This document shows positions 47,302-57,239 of a stretch of DNA of 64,000 nt, piece by piece. The stretch comes from Mactromeris polynyma (taxonomy: Eukaryota; Mollusca; Bivalvia; Venerida; Mactridae). Both the position numbers and the translations under genes were made by a program. The stretch's first letter is position 1. Each line of letters opens with the position of its first letter. The stretch is from assembly GCA_032209605.1 (NCBI GenBank), contig JASFXZ010000014.1:4980912-5044911 (forward strand). Reading direction: 5' to 3'. The notes beneath the pieces were generated by a model, which did no database searches, had not been told where the DNA came from, and saw only the letters and a program-made list of their open reading frames with translations.

Positions 47302-48904
47302 GTAAAATCAATGAAATTGAAAGCTAAGCTCGGTGATCGATACAACTCATGTTTGTTGCTGTATTGTGCTTCTGATGAAACTCTTCTGTTCCCTGGTAAT
47401 AAAACAGCCGCTGTTTGAATTGTAAACGTGTGCTCCGCGTTTCTTTCGCTCGGTGGTAAAGGAAACAAGTATCGATGAGTTCGCATTTTCGTACTTATAG
47501 GCGATGGAAATAATGTGCTGCTTAAGACGAGTTCAATTTGTATATTAAAGCTTTCGCCACATTTAATAAACTTTCGAATTCTTAGTCTAATACACATGTC
47601 TTTTGTATCTATTTCATAAATTCTTCGTAATGATTATAATTACACATATAGAGCATAAAAAATTACTCTCTCGTTTAAAGGACGATAGTGTTAACCGCTC
47701 ACTCGCTTATAAATACGTCGTTAAGTTGTCTTAGTTTTTACTCTGTGTCTATAAATTTATTTTCAAATGTCGTCTGGCGCGGAATCGAGTTAGTGAAAAC
47801 CAATAACTTGTATTAAGGTAATTAAATCAAAAGTACACACTATATTTCATACAAAATGCGTTATTTACGATAACCATAAATGGCGTTATTCCGCTAATAA
47901 ATCGTATTTGAAGGAAGTTTACTTGTCTACATTTCATGACGATAAGACCACGTAGTTTTGCTTTTGCTTTCAATAAAAAATATGTTATGAGTTGTACCCA
48001 ATCTCATTGAAATCATCCGCTAACTTTAGCTTCATTACTTTCCGCTGTTAGGATCTGACTACACTCCGTAAGAGGTCACGTTCATATAACCTCTCTAAAA
48101 ATAGATATGCGTAAACAGGTGCTCGTTTGTGGTCCAATGAAATTTCTCCTTACAAAACCGTGTTTGTCGTCTTTCTCGAAATGTTAATAACTTTTTTAAT
48201 GTTGCACAGACGTTCTTCGTTTATTTGGAGTTTCTGTTTATACTGTTTTTAACGTCCTTCCTGCCCCTTCCGGTTATAAATATTTCCAAACTAGAAACAC
48301 CACACAAACAACACCGATCAACCAAAGAATGTTGCCGTGTAGGAGTTGCGGTTGTGTCCATATTGAAATTGACGAAAATACGTAGTCGGAACGTCTTGGT
48401 GGTCTACGCTAAAATAGAATTTACGGAGCTCGTCGGAGATCGACGAATATCCATAACTCCTTACCAAAGCATTTTGCAGCTGATGATTTGATTGGCTACT
48501 CAAAGGTCACAAGAACGTGACCTGTATTGTGCAGTCAGCAGATCCAGTTAGCGTATAGAATAGGAGCGTGCGACTGGAGCTGATTTTAATGAGATTGGAG
48601 TTGTACCGTGTGTCTCTTAACGATAAGTTATATTTAATTAGTTCGATTAACTTTTTCTCTCACTAGATTGAATTTAAAATCACCGGAGGCATGAAACAAA
48701 CACATTCGTGTGGTAGTAATAAACCAGTTTTGATTCACGGATCGATAGTAGTGGAACATGTTCTTGCTAAATTTGACATTATTGTAAAGCATATCGGAAT
48801 CTGGAAATGCAGCTAATGCCAAGATGAGGGTTGTGTATAGATGTCATGAACATTTAATGAACAATGTATTCACAGGTGTTGATATCCACTGTTGTACAAA
48901 TACT
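47302..48904. other. Spacer
   Basis: Unique sequence, somewhat less AT-rich around 48300-48530, where both strands have open stretches (48225-48491 plus, 48318-48503 minus) of unknown meaning. A palindromic aggtcac/gtgacct pair lies at 48504-48523. No gene is supported. Confidence 0.35.
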
Positions 48905-49080
48905 TTCCAACCCCGTTCATTCGAATTCATTGGGTCCGAAATTTTATTTCAAATAACACAAGGTTTCGAATACCCCATTTCAATTCGACTCGCATAAAAA
49001 GATACATCGGGACCAGACATTTATTTCGGATAATACAGAGTATTCGGATAGAGGCTTTATGAAAAAACGAGGTCCGACTG
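48905..49080. mobile_element. Family A element, near-complete copy
   Basis: Matches 7741-7918 nearly end to end: cgttcattcgaattcattgg, gtttcgaataccccatttc, aagatacatcgggacc and the right end aacgaggtccgactg followed by TA. The left terminal repeat is decayed (ccaaccccgttcattc). Confidence 0.75.
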
Positions 49081-49235
49081 TAGCACAGAACTGCGATGGT
49101 GATATAGGATGATATCAACCAGAGAAAAAGGGGATGGTATAAAATAAAACAGAAAATGGAGGGTTGGGGACCACCACAGGAATGCACAACCATGAAACTT
49201 GGCAAGACACATAGAAAGTTAGCAACCATGCGGCC
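49081..49235. repeat. Repeated flank shared with 43587-43740
   Basis: Sequence directly after the family A copy (gcacagaactgcgatggtga, gatatcaaccagagaaaaag, aaaatggagggttggggacc, agaaagttagcaac) recurs after the 39-bp array at 43.6 kb. The repeated unit is therefore larger than family A itself, either a composite element or a duplicated locus. Confidence 0.7.
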
Positions 49236-49833
49236 TCACAGTTTTGAATCAATCAGTAAGACACAGTATACCTTTCCGTGGATTAAAAAAAATTGTTACG
49301 GTATACCAACGTCGCACATAATCGTAATAGTGTCAGTATTTCCACATCTTAACAAACGTGGGTAAGTAGGAACGACCCATTCAACCAAACACCCAACGTT
49401 AATACTGCTTTCAGCCTAATCAGCATTATGGTATATTTGTTGTTATATGAATAAGGAAAACAAGCTGCGATATTCTGTCTATCTCAACAAGTAATCTTTA
49501 CGACATAATCGGAATCTCTCGGTTAATATCGAGTACGACACTTATTGATGTTTTATAGCTCGATAAACAACGTGTACACTTATGAACAGAAGCATGTATT
49601 TCTGATAAAAAATTTTACGTCTGACAAATTTACCTGTCCGATCAGAGAATGGTATTTTCTCGACGTGTATGCTGGCTCTTGCAGGAATGCACTTTATGTC
49701 GAAATCTATTCTAAATTCTTAGATACAATGAGCACTGGACAGACGTTCCACTTGTCTGCATTGGTGATTATTTGTCCGTTTAATACATAGCAATATTTTG
49801 GCTAGTAGTTTATTTGGGTGAGAATACGAAATA
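49236..49833. other. Spacer
   Basis: Unique AT-rich DNA; an 81-codon open stretch (49545-49790) is not recognised. Confidence 0.4.
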
Positions 49834-49985
49834 CAGTAAAACCTCACTTAGAGACCACCTCAATAATAAGACCACCTCAAAACTAAGACCACAATTTTAA
49901 AGTCAATTTCCACTGTTTTGCTCTTTATTCAACCTCAGTATTAAGTACAGTTTTCAAGGGTGGTCTTATTGTTGAGGGTTTACTG
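49834..49985. mobile_element. Family B element, 152 bp
   Basis: The left end cagtaaaacctcacttagag and the right end (reverse complement cagtaaaccctcaacaataa) are flanked by TA at 49832-49833 and 49986-49987. Central block ctgttttgctctttattcaa is shared with the copies at 52161 and 56641. Tc1/mariner-type MITE by size and TA. Confidence 0.8.
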
Positions 49986-49987
49986 TA

Positions 49988-50232
49988 CACTGTGACCTCT
50001 CAAACGCAATCTTCTCCATAGCATCAACATCTCTTCAACGGTGACCTTATTCACAAACAATTTAAGACTGAAACTCAGACTTAATCTCTCAACAACCTCA
50101 ACAACAGTAATAGCTCTTTTTCTGAGTAAGGATTTACGATCAATTTAACCTCTCTGGAGAAAAACCCCAACCTCCCAACAACAGCCAGGTTGTGTGTCTC
50201 TCGAAGCGTGTTGTTCTAACGAGGTTATACTG
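49988..50232. mobile_element. Family C element next to family B
   Basis: Starts cactgtgacctctcaaacgc immediately after the TA of the preceding family B element, carries many caacctc/acctctc motifs, and ends near ctaacgaggttatactg. The two elements share the TA, so one inserted at the duplicated TA of the other. Confidence 0.45.
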
Positions 50233-50520
50233 CAGTACTGCACCTGGCTTTCAGTGAAATCTCTTAATCCTACTTAAGACATTTGGGATCACACGCTTAT
50301 AGCAACAAGGCGAGAATTTTAGACAAATGTGTTTCATGTTTTACTACTTTATCTTTCCATAAACAGTTTGGCAAAACTTCCAATATTATGAGAATATCGC
50401 GATGTAAATTCTATGCTCTGTTTTCGTATTAACTCATATGGTGAATAAATATTTAAATATAATAAAGATGCATAAATATAACAATATGATAAAGTACATA
50501 AAAAGAATCAAACATTTATA
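50233..50520. other. Spacer
   Basis: AT-rich unique sequence leading into the CRE-rich interval; nothing recognised. Confidence 0.4.
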
Positions 50521-51308
50521 TGACGTCACGTCAAAGAAATAATTGCATCGAGTGCACGTTAGACAAAGTATTTTCACGTATGGGTTTTTATCTTTCTTTA
50601 AAAATAATAAAGAAGTACCGCTGCACGATGTCCAACCTCTTCTTTAAGTGACGTCATTTCCAGAAAATGTCACATGTGACGTCACTATGTACTGACAGTA
50701 AGCAACATTTGCCCCATATGGCAATATGAAAACAAATTAATATCGTTTCCTGCTTGCAAATAATTTTATCGCATGTTTTGCGTTTCCTTGAAAAGACGTC
50801 ACTTACAAAAGAGGTTGTAAATTCAATAGCAGCGCTCAAATGTTCTTTCTTAAACAATTGAAGTGCTTCAAAATTCAGCGTGACTTCATGCACTGGGTGC
50901 TGATGTTCTGTGTGACGTCATGCACTGGGTGCTGATGTTCTGTGTGACGTCATGCACTGGGTGCTGATGTTCTGTGTGACGTCATGCACTGGGTGCTGAT
51001 GTTCTGTGTGACGTCATGCACTGGGTGCTGATGTTCTGTGTGACGTCATGCACTGGGTGCTGATGTTCTGTGTGACGTCATGCACTGGGTGCTGATGTTC
51101 TGTGTGACTTCATGCACTGAGTGCTGATGTTCTGTGTGACGTCATGCACTGGGTGCTGATGTTCTGTGTGACGTCATGCACTGGGTGCTGATGTTCTGTG
51201 TGACGTCATGCACTGGGTGCTGATGTTCTGTGTGACTTCATGCACTGGGTGCTGATGTTCTGTGTGACTTCATGCACTGGGTGCTGATGTTCTGTGTGAC
51301 GTCATGCA
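50521..51308. promoter_or_regulatory. Cluster of 13 perfect CRE palindromes
   Basis: TGACGTCA, the consensus cAMP-response element bound by CREB/ATF proteins (established knowledge), occurs at 50521-50528, 50649-50656 and 50677-50684, and then in ten units of the array at 50881-51336. A GACGTCA partial site lies near 50796. The three upstream sites lie in unique sequence with different flanks, so they are not simply array units. Function is inferred from motif only; no adjacent gene is identified in the window. Confidence 0.6.
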
Positions 51309-51336
51309 CTGGGTGCTGATGTTCTGTGTGACTTCT
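50881..51336. repeat. 32-bp CRE-bearing minisatellite (about 14 units)
   Basis: The unit is 32 bp: tgacgtcatgcactgggtgc plus tgatgttctgtg. Ten units have TGACGTCA and four have TGACTTCA, with a terminal partial unit reading TGACTTCT. Apart from that site only one further substitution (ACTGAGTG near 51120) is noted, so variation is concentrated in the CRE core, possibly as a CpG-related change. Confidence 0.96.
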
Positions 51337-51910
51337 TGAGTCGCATTAAAATAGTTCTTGCTTATAATTACGTTTTAGTGTTTTGTGTTATTATTTACAT
51401 AATAGAAAGTAGTCTGAAGATTTCTGCATCACACGCGTTCATTTCATTTTTAGCTTAACAAATCAATACGCGAACCAGTGAAACAAACAGTGAGTTTTTC
51501 AGGATATAACCTATCTAGATATTTCGGTAAACCACCAGAAAGCTTGAAATTGCTGACTGTCAGTACAATTTGTTCAAAAAATAAATAAACTTGGGTGCAT
51601 AATCATAACAAATTCTGTGAGATTTAATGTAGGAGCAGATGACTGCAAAATCGGGGCAGTTAAACACCATTATTAAATGCAACAACTCTTCACTCTCATT
51701 CCAATATGTGACTATCAAATACATGTATATATGGGATACCGATTGTATTCAATATGATTAGATATCAAAAAGTTAATAAAGCAAAAGACGTTTAAACACC
51801 GACAATCACATACCGAACTGAATAACTTTGTATCAGAATTATACACTACTCAACTCTTATATAATGTGACTTTAAACAAGATGTTGTTGTTGTTGTTCAC
51901 ACTACCTATG
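51337..51910. other. Spacer
   Basis: Unique AT-rich DNA; nothing recognised. Confidence 0.4.
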
Positions 51911-52020
51911 TCGTTCATTCGAATTCATCGGGTCCGAAATTTTATTTCAAATAAAACATGGTTTGGAAAAGCCCATTTCAATTCGACTTGCGTAAAAAGA
52001 TACATCGAGACATGTGTTCT
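51911..52020. mobile_element. Family A element, left half
   Basis: Matches the reference copy from cgttcattcgaattcatcgg through gaaattttatttcaaataaa to cttgcgtaaaaagatacatc, then diverges. The right terminal repeat is absent. Confidence 0.65.
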
Positions 52021-52160
52021 ATCCGGTAGTATGGAGATCTGTTCTAATGTGACTTTTACACATGGTGGTTGAAACAACGATGTTACACTCATCATTAACA
52101 TGTTCATGTGTCCAAATAAATGCTATGATGCAGTATAATGAACTCCTAAATGTCAGTTTA

Positions 52161-52340
52161 CACGGTAAAACCTCAATTAAAGACCACCTCAATAATAAGA
52201 CCACCTCGAAATTAAGAACACAATTATCAAGTCCATTTTCACTGTTTTGCTCTTTATTCAACCTCAATATAATTACCACCTCAATAAGAAGATCAGTTTT
52301 CCAGGGTTCCTAGGGTGGTCTTATCATCGAGGTTTTACTG
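52161..52340. mobile_element. Family B element, 180 bp
   Basis: The left end cacggtaaaacctcaattaa and the right end (reverse complement cagtaaaacctcgatgataa) are flanked by TA on both sides (52159-52160, 52341-52342). It shares the ctgttttgctctttattcaa core with other family B copies. Confidence 0.8.
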
Positions 52341-52342
52341 TA

Positions 52343-53124
52343 TAAATGTTGAGTAGTGTAAGGAATACATTCATATCTACATGCTAAGTGCTTCAAAGTC
52401 TTTGACTCAATCTCCGGTTTGTTTATCACTTATGCTTATATGAATTTCCCAAATTCCTGTCAGCGTTCCTTAACTTTCATCCCCCGCAAATCACAAAATG
52501 GCTTAAAAAGCATTCAGGTTAACAAGCCACAATGTAACACTCCGCATCCCATGGCAAACACGAAACTGAGGCTTTTCTCAACTTAGTGGGATGCTTCCAC
52601 ACTTTGTTTATTTCTGTTAATGGATCTTGTATTTTGAAAAGAATATTTGACCTACTTATATAACTCTCCTTTACAACTGTTAGATGCTTAGTTTGCAGTT
52701 ACACATAAATTTACGATTCATATCTTCATTGTAAGTACTCGTAATGTTTTCCTGGTGAATATGATAAAAGCTATGTCAATCAAGACATAAACGTGCTTAC
52801 GATGAAGTAATACTTTAGCCAACTCATCAAAATAATAAGTACGGCGATGCTTCGTTAGATAATTCAAAAACACGTATGTGTACCATAACTGGTGACGTCA
52901 TTAAAACGGTTGCCCAATAAATGATGATGTAATAATGGTATAGAAAACTTGAGGATGGTTAGATTTATGAAAGTACACGTTTTGTATGCATTAATTTATA
53001 CGTATTATATAAAGTACAAATGTCATAAACAGTGTCATGAGGCTACATATTATGAGCGTCACGTGATTTCAATAAATTTCAACGCTCGCTGACAAATTCA
53101 AGGCATTTACACGATTATATTATT
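52343..53124. other. Spacer
   Basis: Unique AT-rich DNA. One TGACGTCA near 52892. No gene is recognised. Confidence 0.4.
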
Positions 53125-53332
53125 CTAAGGTGTGGCGGGTCGAGTGAAAACGTGCGTGAGTTCGAGCCCACCGTTGAACGGGGTTCAAAATCATATATCC
53201 CCGAGGTTACAATCTAGGAATTTGGCGCGAGTACCGGTTAGTCACCCAGCAAGCATTCACCGAGAGTGATAAGTAAACGTTGTAAGACAAAGTTTAGAAC
53301 GGATGTAGAATAAATAAGTCTTATTAAACTTG
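53125..53332 (+). repeat. SINE-1 copy, 208 bp, with target duplication
   Basis: B-box gtgagttcgagcccacc at about 53155-53171, then gaggttacaatctagg, gcgcgagtaccggttagtca, accgagagtgataagtaaac and the tail gaataaataagtcttatt. tatattatt precedes (53116-53124) and follows (53333-53341) the copy. The A-box side of the head is shortened relative to 41694. Length is within 2 bp of the reference. Confidence 0.75.
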
Positions 53333-53341
53333 TATATTATT

Positions 53342-53760
53342 AATTTTTACTTTCAGATTGTAAAACAATTCATGGATATCGCCATATTGGATTTATGTGA
53401 CGTCACAACCTATTCTCAACACAAGTTTTCTGAATGGTTTTGCAGCAATGAAGATAACAACTAATTTCAGAACGACTTAAATGTGAGTTTATGTATATAT
53501 TGTAGATTGTGTTCATTGCTAAATCCTTTAATTGCACTTTGTTTGTTAATGCTTTTAAAACCTGGAATTCAAGTTCACATGGTAATGTTTATAATAGTAT
53601 ATAACTCTATACTGCACGTTGAAGCACTCTACACCTTTGGCGGCAAAGTGATCGAGGGGTAAAGGGTTTTGTATTACTTTTGTTCTCCCATCAAGATAAT
53701 AAAGGAGAGTTTCTTGACTTCATCAGCTTGAACGCTGAGTGATATTCACAAATTAATATA
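53342..53760. other. Spacer
   Basis: AT-rich sequence with one TGACGTCA near 53398 and a fragment aaagtgatcgaggggtaaag (53645-53664) resembling the SINE-1 A-box region. No gene is recognised. Confidence 0.4.
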
Positions 53761-53884
53761 CTGGTCAAAAGAGCTAACCCGCCATTTTATAGTTTATGAA
53801 TCTTCACTTCTTTATGACAAAGTGATCTGAATCGGTGAACGTAATTTTGGCTTTTTCGACAGTTCAATTCAACGGAGCCATATA

Positions 53885-55354
53885 CACTGAACAAAAAAAG
53901 AAACTTCAGATTTGTACACATATAGTGTTTGTTGTGTAAAGAAAGTAGATATTAGCCTTGACCTCTGTTATCAGGATTCATGAATTTTAGCGAATATGTT
54001 CGCACTGTTAATCGTCAACAACGTGAAACTCGATTTGCACGTGCATGAATTGTATAACGTGTCCTGTGTGGTATTCGGTCAATTTGTTTTACTTGTCTTA
54101 CTGACATTGTTGTCAAGTGAACGAAAACGCTTCAAAATTTGTAAACAAAATAATAGTTTTACCTTGTAGCATTTTAGTGTGCCGAGAATAACCAATAATT
54201 CACGCGAACGTGCGATTGGAATGCTTGATGCTGGCATGTCGGCAGAAGACGTTGCAAGGCATGTTGGGAGTTCTAGTCGAGCGATACGAAATCTTCCCGC
54301 ACGATTTAGAACGACAGGACACACCGACGACATGCCACGTCGTGGACGTCCGCAGGTTACAACGCGTGGCCAAGACAGCTATATCATGAACACGCATTGG
54401 CGCATTAGATTCCAAACTGCCACTGCTACTGCTGCTAACACACCTGGGCTTCATAATAACCGAATCAGTGGGCACACTGTTCGTAATCGTCTGCGGGAAA
54501 ACGGTTTATACGGACGACATCCTTACGTCGGGTGCGTTTTAATATAACGTCATCGTGTAAATCGTGGACACACTCGTTGGACACGACGACGCTGGAATAC
54601 CGTTCTTTTTTCGGATGAATCCAGATTTTATTCACATCGTGGTGATGGCAGGGTGCGCGTCTACCGTAGGAGAAATTAGGAGACTGTTGTGTTCTTGAAC
54701 GAGATAGTTTCGGGGGTGGGGGTTCTGTCATGGTTTGGGCAGTCATTTCCCATGGTTATCGTTCACCACTAGTCGTCATTAATGGCAATTTAAATGCTCA
54801 ACGTTACCGCGATGACATTCTCGCTCATCATGTCATTCCTCTGTTCCATAACAACGCCAACATCTCGATTTTTCAGCATGACAATGCCACATCTCATACA
54901 GCTAGAGACACTAAATTTTCTTATAACAAATAACATTGATGACTGGCCCGTTAAGAGTCCTGATCTCAACCCAATCGAGCACGTCTGGGATATTCTGGAC
55001 AGACGAGTCAGGCGTCGTCCCAACCAACCTGCTAACGCAAACGAACTTCGTCAAGCGCTCATTCAGGAATGGAACAATATTCCACAGGCAGAAATCAACA
55101 CCTTAGTCAATTATATGCAGTGGTCAACTCAAGAGGTGGTCATACCCGTTATTAAGTGTTATTTTTGTTTTTAAGCCCTACCCCACTTGCTCAAAATTTC
55201 CCCCATTTTCTGTTAACATTAGGCGATCAGTTTTGCACCAAACGATGCATCATGAAACACCCTTTAAACGCATATATAACAAGGATTCCCTCGATTTGTT
55301 TTCATCCAGCTATGTTCAAGCAAACTTAGCGGAGGTTTCTTATTTTGTTTAGTA
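53885..55354 (+). mobile_element. Tc1-like transposon, 1,470 bp, inactive
   Basis: The left end cactgaacaaaaaaagaaac and the reverse complement of the right end (tactaaacaaaataagaaac) match at 17 of 20 positions, with TA at 53883-53884 and 55355-55356. It encodes one transposase on the plus strand (54179-55174), now broken. Length, TA duplication and a single transposase gene are standard for Tc1/mariner. Movement would be by DNA cut-and-paste in the nucleus; this copy cannot make its own enzyme. Confidence 0.85.
54179..55174 (+). pseudogene. Tc1-family transposase, broken by one stop and two frameshifts
   Basis: The N-terminal part (54179-54544) has a paired-type helix-turn-helix region with RERAIGMLDAGMS and VARHVGSSSRAIR, then a GRPQVT version of the GRPR linker and the second helix-turn-helix region. 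The catalytic core retains all three acidic motifs: FSDESRF (first D at 54614-54616), QHDNATSHTA (second D at 54880-54882) and DLNPIEHVWD (E at 54977-54979). Defects: the start position holds GTG where ATG is expected; TAA at 54545-54547; a frame change at about 54665-54680; another just after the second D motif. The D-to-E interval is 97 nt, 8 nt short of a DD34E enzyme, which fits a small deletion at that frameshift. Inactive as it stands. Confidence 0.85.
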
Positions 55355-55443
55355 TATGTAGTTTGCTTACTGTGATAAAATATCAAGCAGATTTTTAGAA
55401 ACTGTGTAATATTAAACTGGCGGGTTAGCAATTTTGACCAGTA

Positions 55444-56344
55444 TGCAACTAGAATATTATAATAACTATCGGGCCGCTCGCCCATCTCAACTCTTGCTTA
55501 TGAAACTTTTTTCTGAAATTCCGTAATGAAATTGATTCTGTCGAGCGCTGATAAAGAAATACTGATATGTCTCGCATGTGCTGAAATTTTAGCATTTCGT
55601 AGGTCAAAATATCTTGATTTTCTCCAAAAACATGAATTTCCAGAAGTTGGTGAGTCTTTAGGATCTGAAATGACGTATTGAGAACTCACCACCGCTGTTT
55701 CTTTGAAGTCGGTCGGACTGGCATTATACTCACGCGGTAAATTTCGATCTCATTGCAAACTATTTAAATTTCATTAATGAATAATTTCTCGAAAAAGGAA
55801 TCGAGATTCAAAGTGGGTCCCCAATTTGTGATGTATCATGATTAATGCCTTGTCACATAAAATTAGATAAATAAACTGTCATACTAATGACATTAGCCTT
55901 TCAGCATTCGATAAATTTGACTCCTTATCAGATCATAGAAAATAATTGAAAGTTAACCCAATATTTGTGAGATTTTACAAATAATAAAGTGAATATGCTT
56001 TCAACGAAAATCAATCAGATTGACCTGCCGACATAGTAATGAACGAGAACCGTAATCAGTACGGATAGGACGGCCATTAGCATGTCTGTTCATAACTTGA
56101 TGTCCAATTATTCGACAAGAACCGATTTGATGCTTTCAAACTTCGTTTAGTTTTTTTTTCAACTAATGAGAGGTTGCTCCCGGCGATATGGCGACTGAAT
56201 TTCTATCCAGTTTGTTTTTGTTTTATTTGATTGTCAAGCCATTTTACAACATTTTTTTGTATTTATACACGGAGGTATTTCTATCCAGAGTTGTCTTAAG
56301 TAATGATTAAACGAGCACTTTCAAACTATGCGTACAGTAATATA
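55444..56344. other. Spacer
   Basis: About 900 bp of AT-rich unique DNA. Short ORFs (for example 55498-55692 minus) are unassignable. Confidence 0.4.
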
Positions 56345-56402
56345 CAGTGCAAGCACTCTAGAGCAACAACCTGTATCCAACAACATAACCAATGTTTCAG
56401 GA
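56345..56402. mobile_element. Family C left-end fragment
   Basis: cagtgcaagcactctagagc followed by aacaacctg and caacaacataacc, preceded by TA; matches the left end of the copy at 45200. It runs into the family B copy that follows. Confidence 0.4.
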
Positions 56403-56409
56403 GTAGATG

Positions 56410-56568
56410 TAGTTAACCCTCAATAATAAGACCACCCTAGGCACTCTATAAACTGGTCTGAATAGTAAGGTGGTCTTAATATTGAGATTGAATAAAGATC
56501 AAAACAATGAAAATTTACTTAACATTGTGTTCTTATTATTGAGGTGGTCTTTAAGTGAAGTTTTACTG
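56410..56568. mobile_element. Family B element, reversed copy
   Basis: ccctcaataataagaccacc at the left and gaggtggtctttaagtgaag...ttttactg at the right, followed by TA (56569-56570). The left terminus is decayed. Core in reverse orientation relative to 49834. Confidence 0.65.
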
Positions 56569-56640
56569 TACACGTATTATCAATTTACCCGATCTAAAGC
56601 AACGATCTTTCGGCAAAAGCAGTGTAATACTCTGAAATCT

Positions 56641-56810
56641 CACGTAAAACAACCTCAATAATAGGACCACCACAAAATTATGAAAACAATTTTCAAGCCC
56701 ATGCATTTGACTGTTTTGATCTTTATTCAATCTCAATATTAGGACCACCTTAATAAGAAGACCAGTTTTCGAGGGTCACAAGGGGGGGGGGGTCTAGTTA
56801 TTGACGTTTA
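56641..56810. mobile_element. Family B element, decayed copy
   Basis: Contains acctcaataataggaccacc, the gttttgatctttattcaatc core, ggaccaccttaataagaaga and a degraded right end (ttattgacgttta). It includes a run of 11 G (56782-56792), probably a secondary expansion. Confidence 0.65.
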
Positions 56811-56941
56811 TGATGAAATGAATAAAACTATCGAATAAGTCGATTTAAATGTTAAATTCACTTTCTTCGATTCAGATCACTTCAGCACAATGCAGTGAAG
56901 TTTCTCAAAGTACAAAATGTCGTGTCAGCTCATTTAAACAA

Positions 56942-57239
56942 AGGCGTAAACAATATGTTTTTTTCAGGTTTCCCGACCTACCCTATTTTTTTGACCCGAC
57001 CCTAGAACATTTTTCGTGTGTTAACATTTTTTCTTTTTGGTAAAATTTCTTAGTGTGAATTTTTCTTTAGGACGACGGAAGAGGTTGTAAGTCCCATAGC
57101 AGTGCTCATTTATTCATTTAAATTTATGTTTAATTTGCTTCGTTTGAAAATATAAAAATATCTCCCAAAAGAAAACATTCCGACCTACCTATCCTATTTG
57201 TTTGGCATGAAACCTGAAACAAACATATTGTTTAGGCCT
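56942..57239. mobile_element. Family D element, copy 2, 298 bp
   Basis: The terminal inverted repeat is 31 bp with two mismatches: aggcgtaaacaatatgtttt at the left, aggcctaaacaatatgtttg as reverse complement of the right end. The body matches the copy at 193-582 in reverse orientation, including the GACCTACC blocks and the ctagaacattttt stretch. Non-coding. Confidence 0.8.

Larger units (their letters stand above)
53761..55441. mobile_element. Outer inverted-repeat element hosting a Tc1 insertion
   Basis: The left end ctggtcaaaagagctaaccc and the reverse complement of the right end (ctggtcaaaattgctaaccc) match at 26 of 29 positions over the first 29 bp. TA flanks both sides (53759-53760, 55442-55443). 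Removing the inner Tc1 leaves about 209 bp, a typical TA-flanked MITE size. An alternative is a single Tc1 with nested inner and outer repeats as in IR/DR elements, but the inner ends have their own TA pair. Confidence 0.7.

Noticed and set aside
48225..48503. Overlapping plus and minus ORFs (88 and 61 codons)
   Set aside because: No recognised domain and no splice or start context; openness on both strands suggests chance or an uncharacterised repeat.
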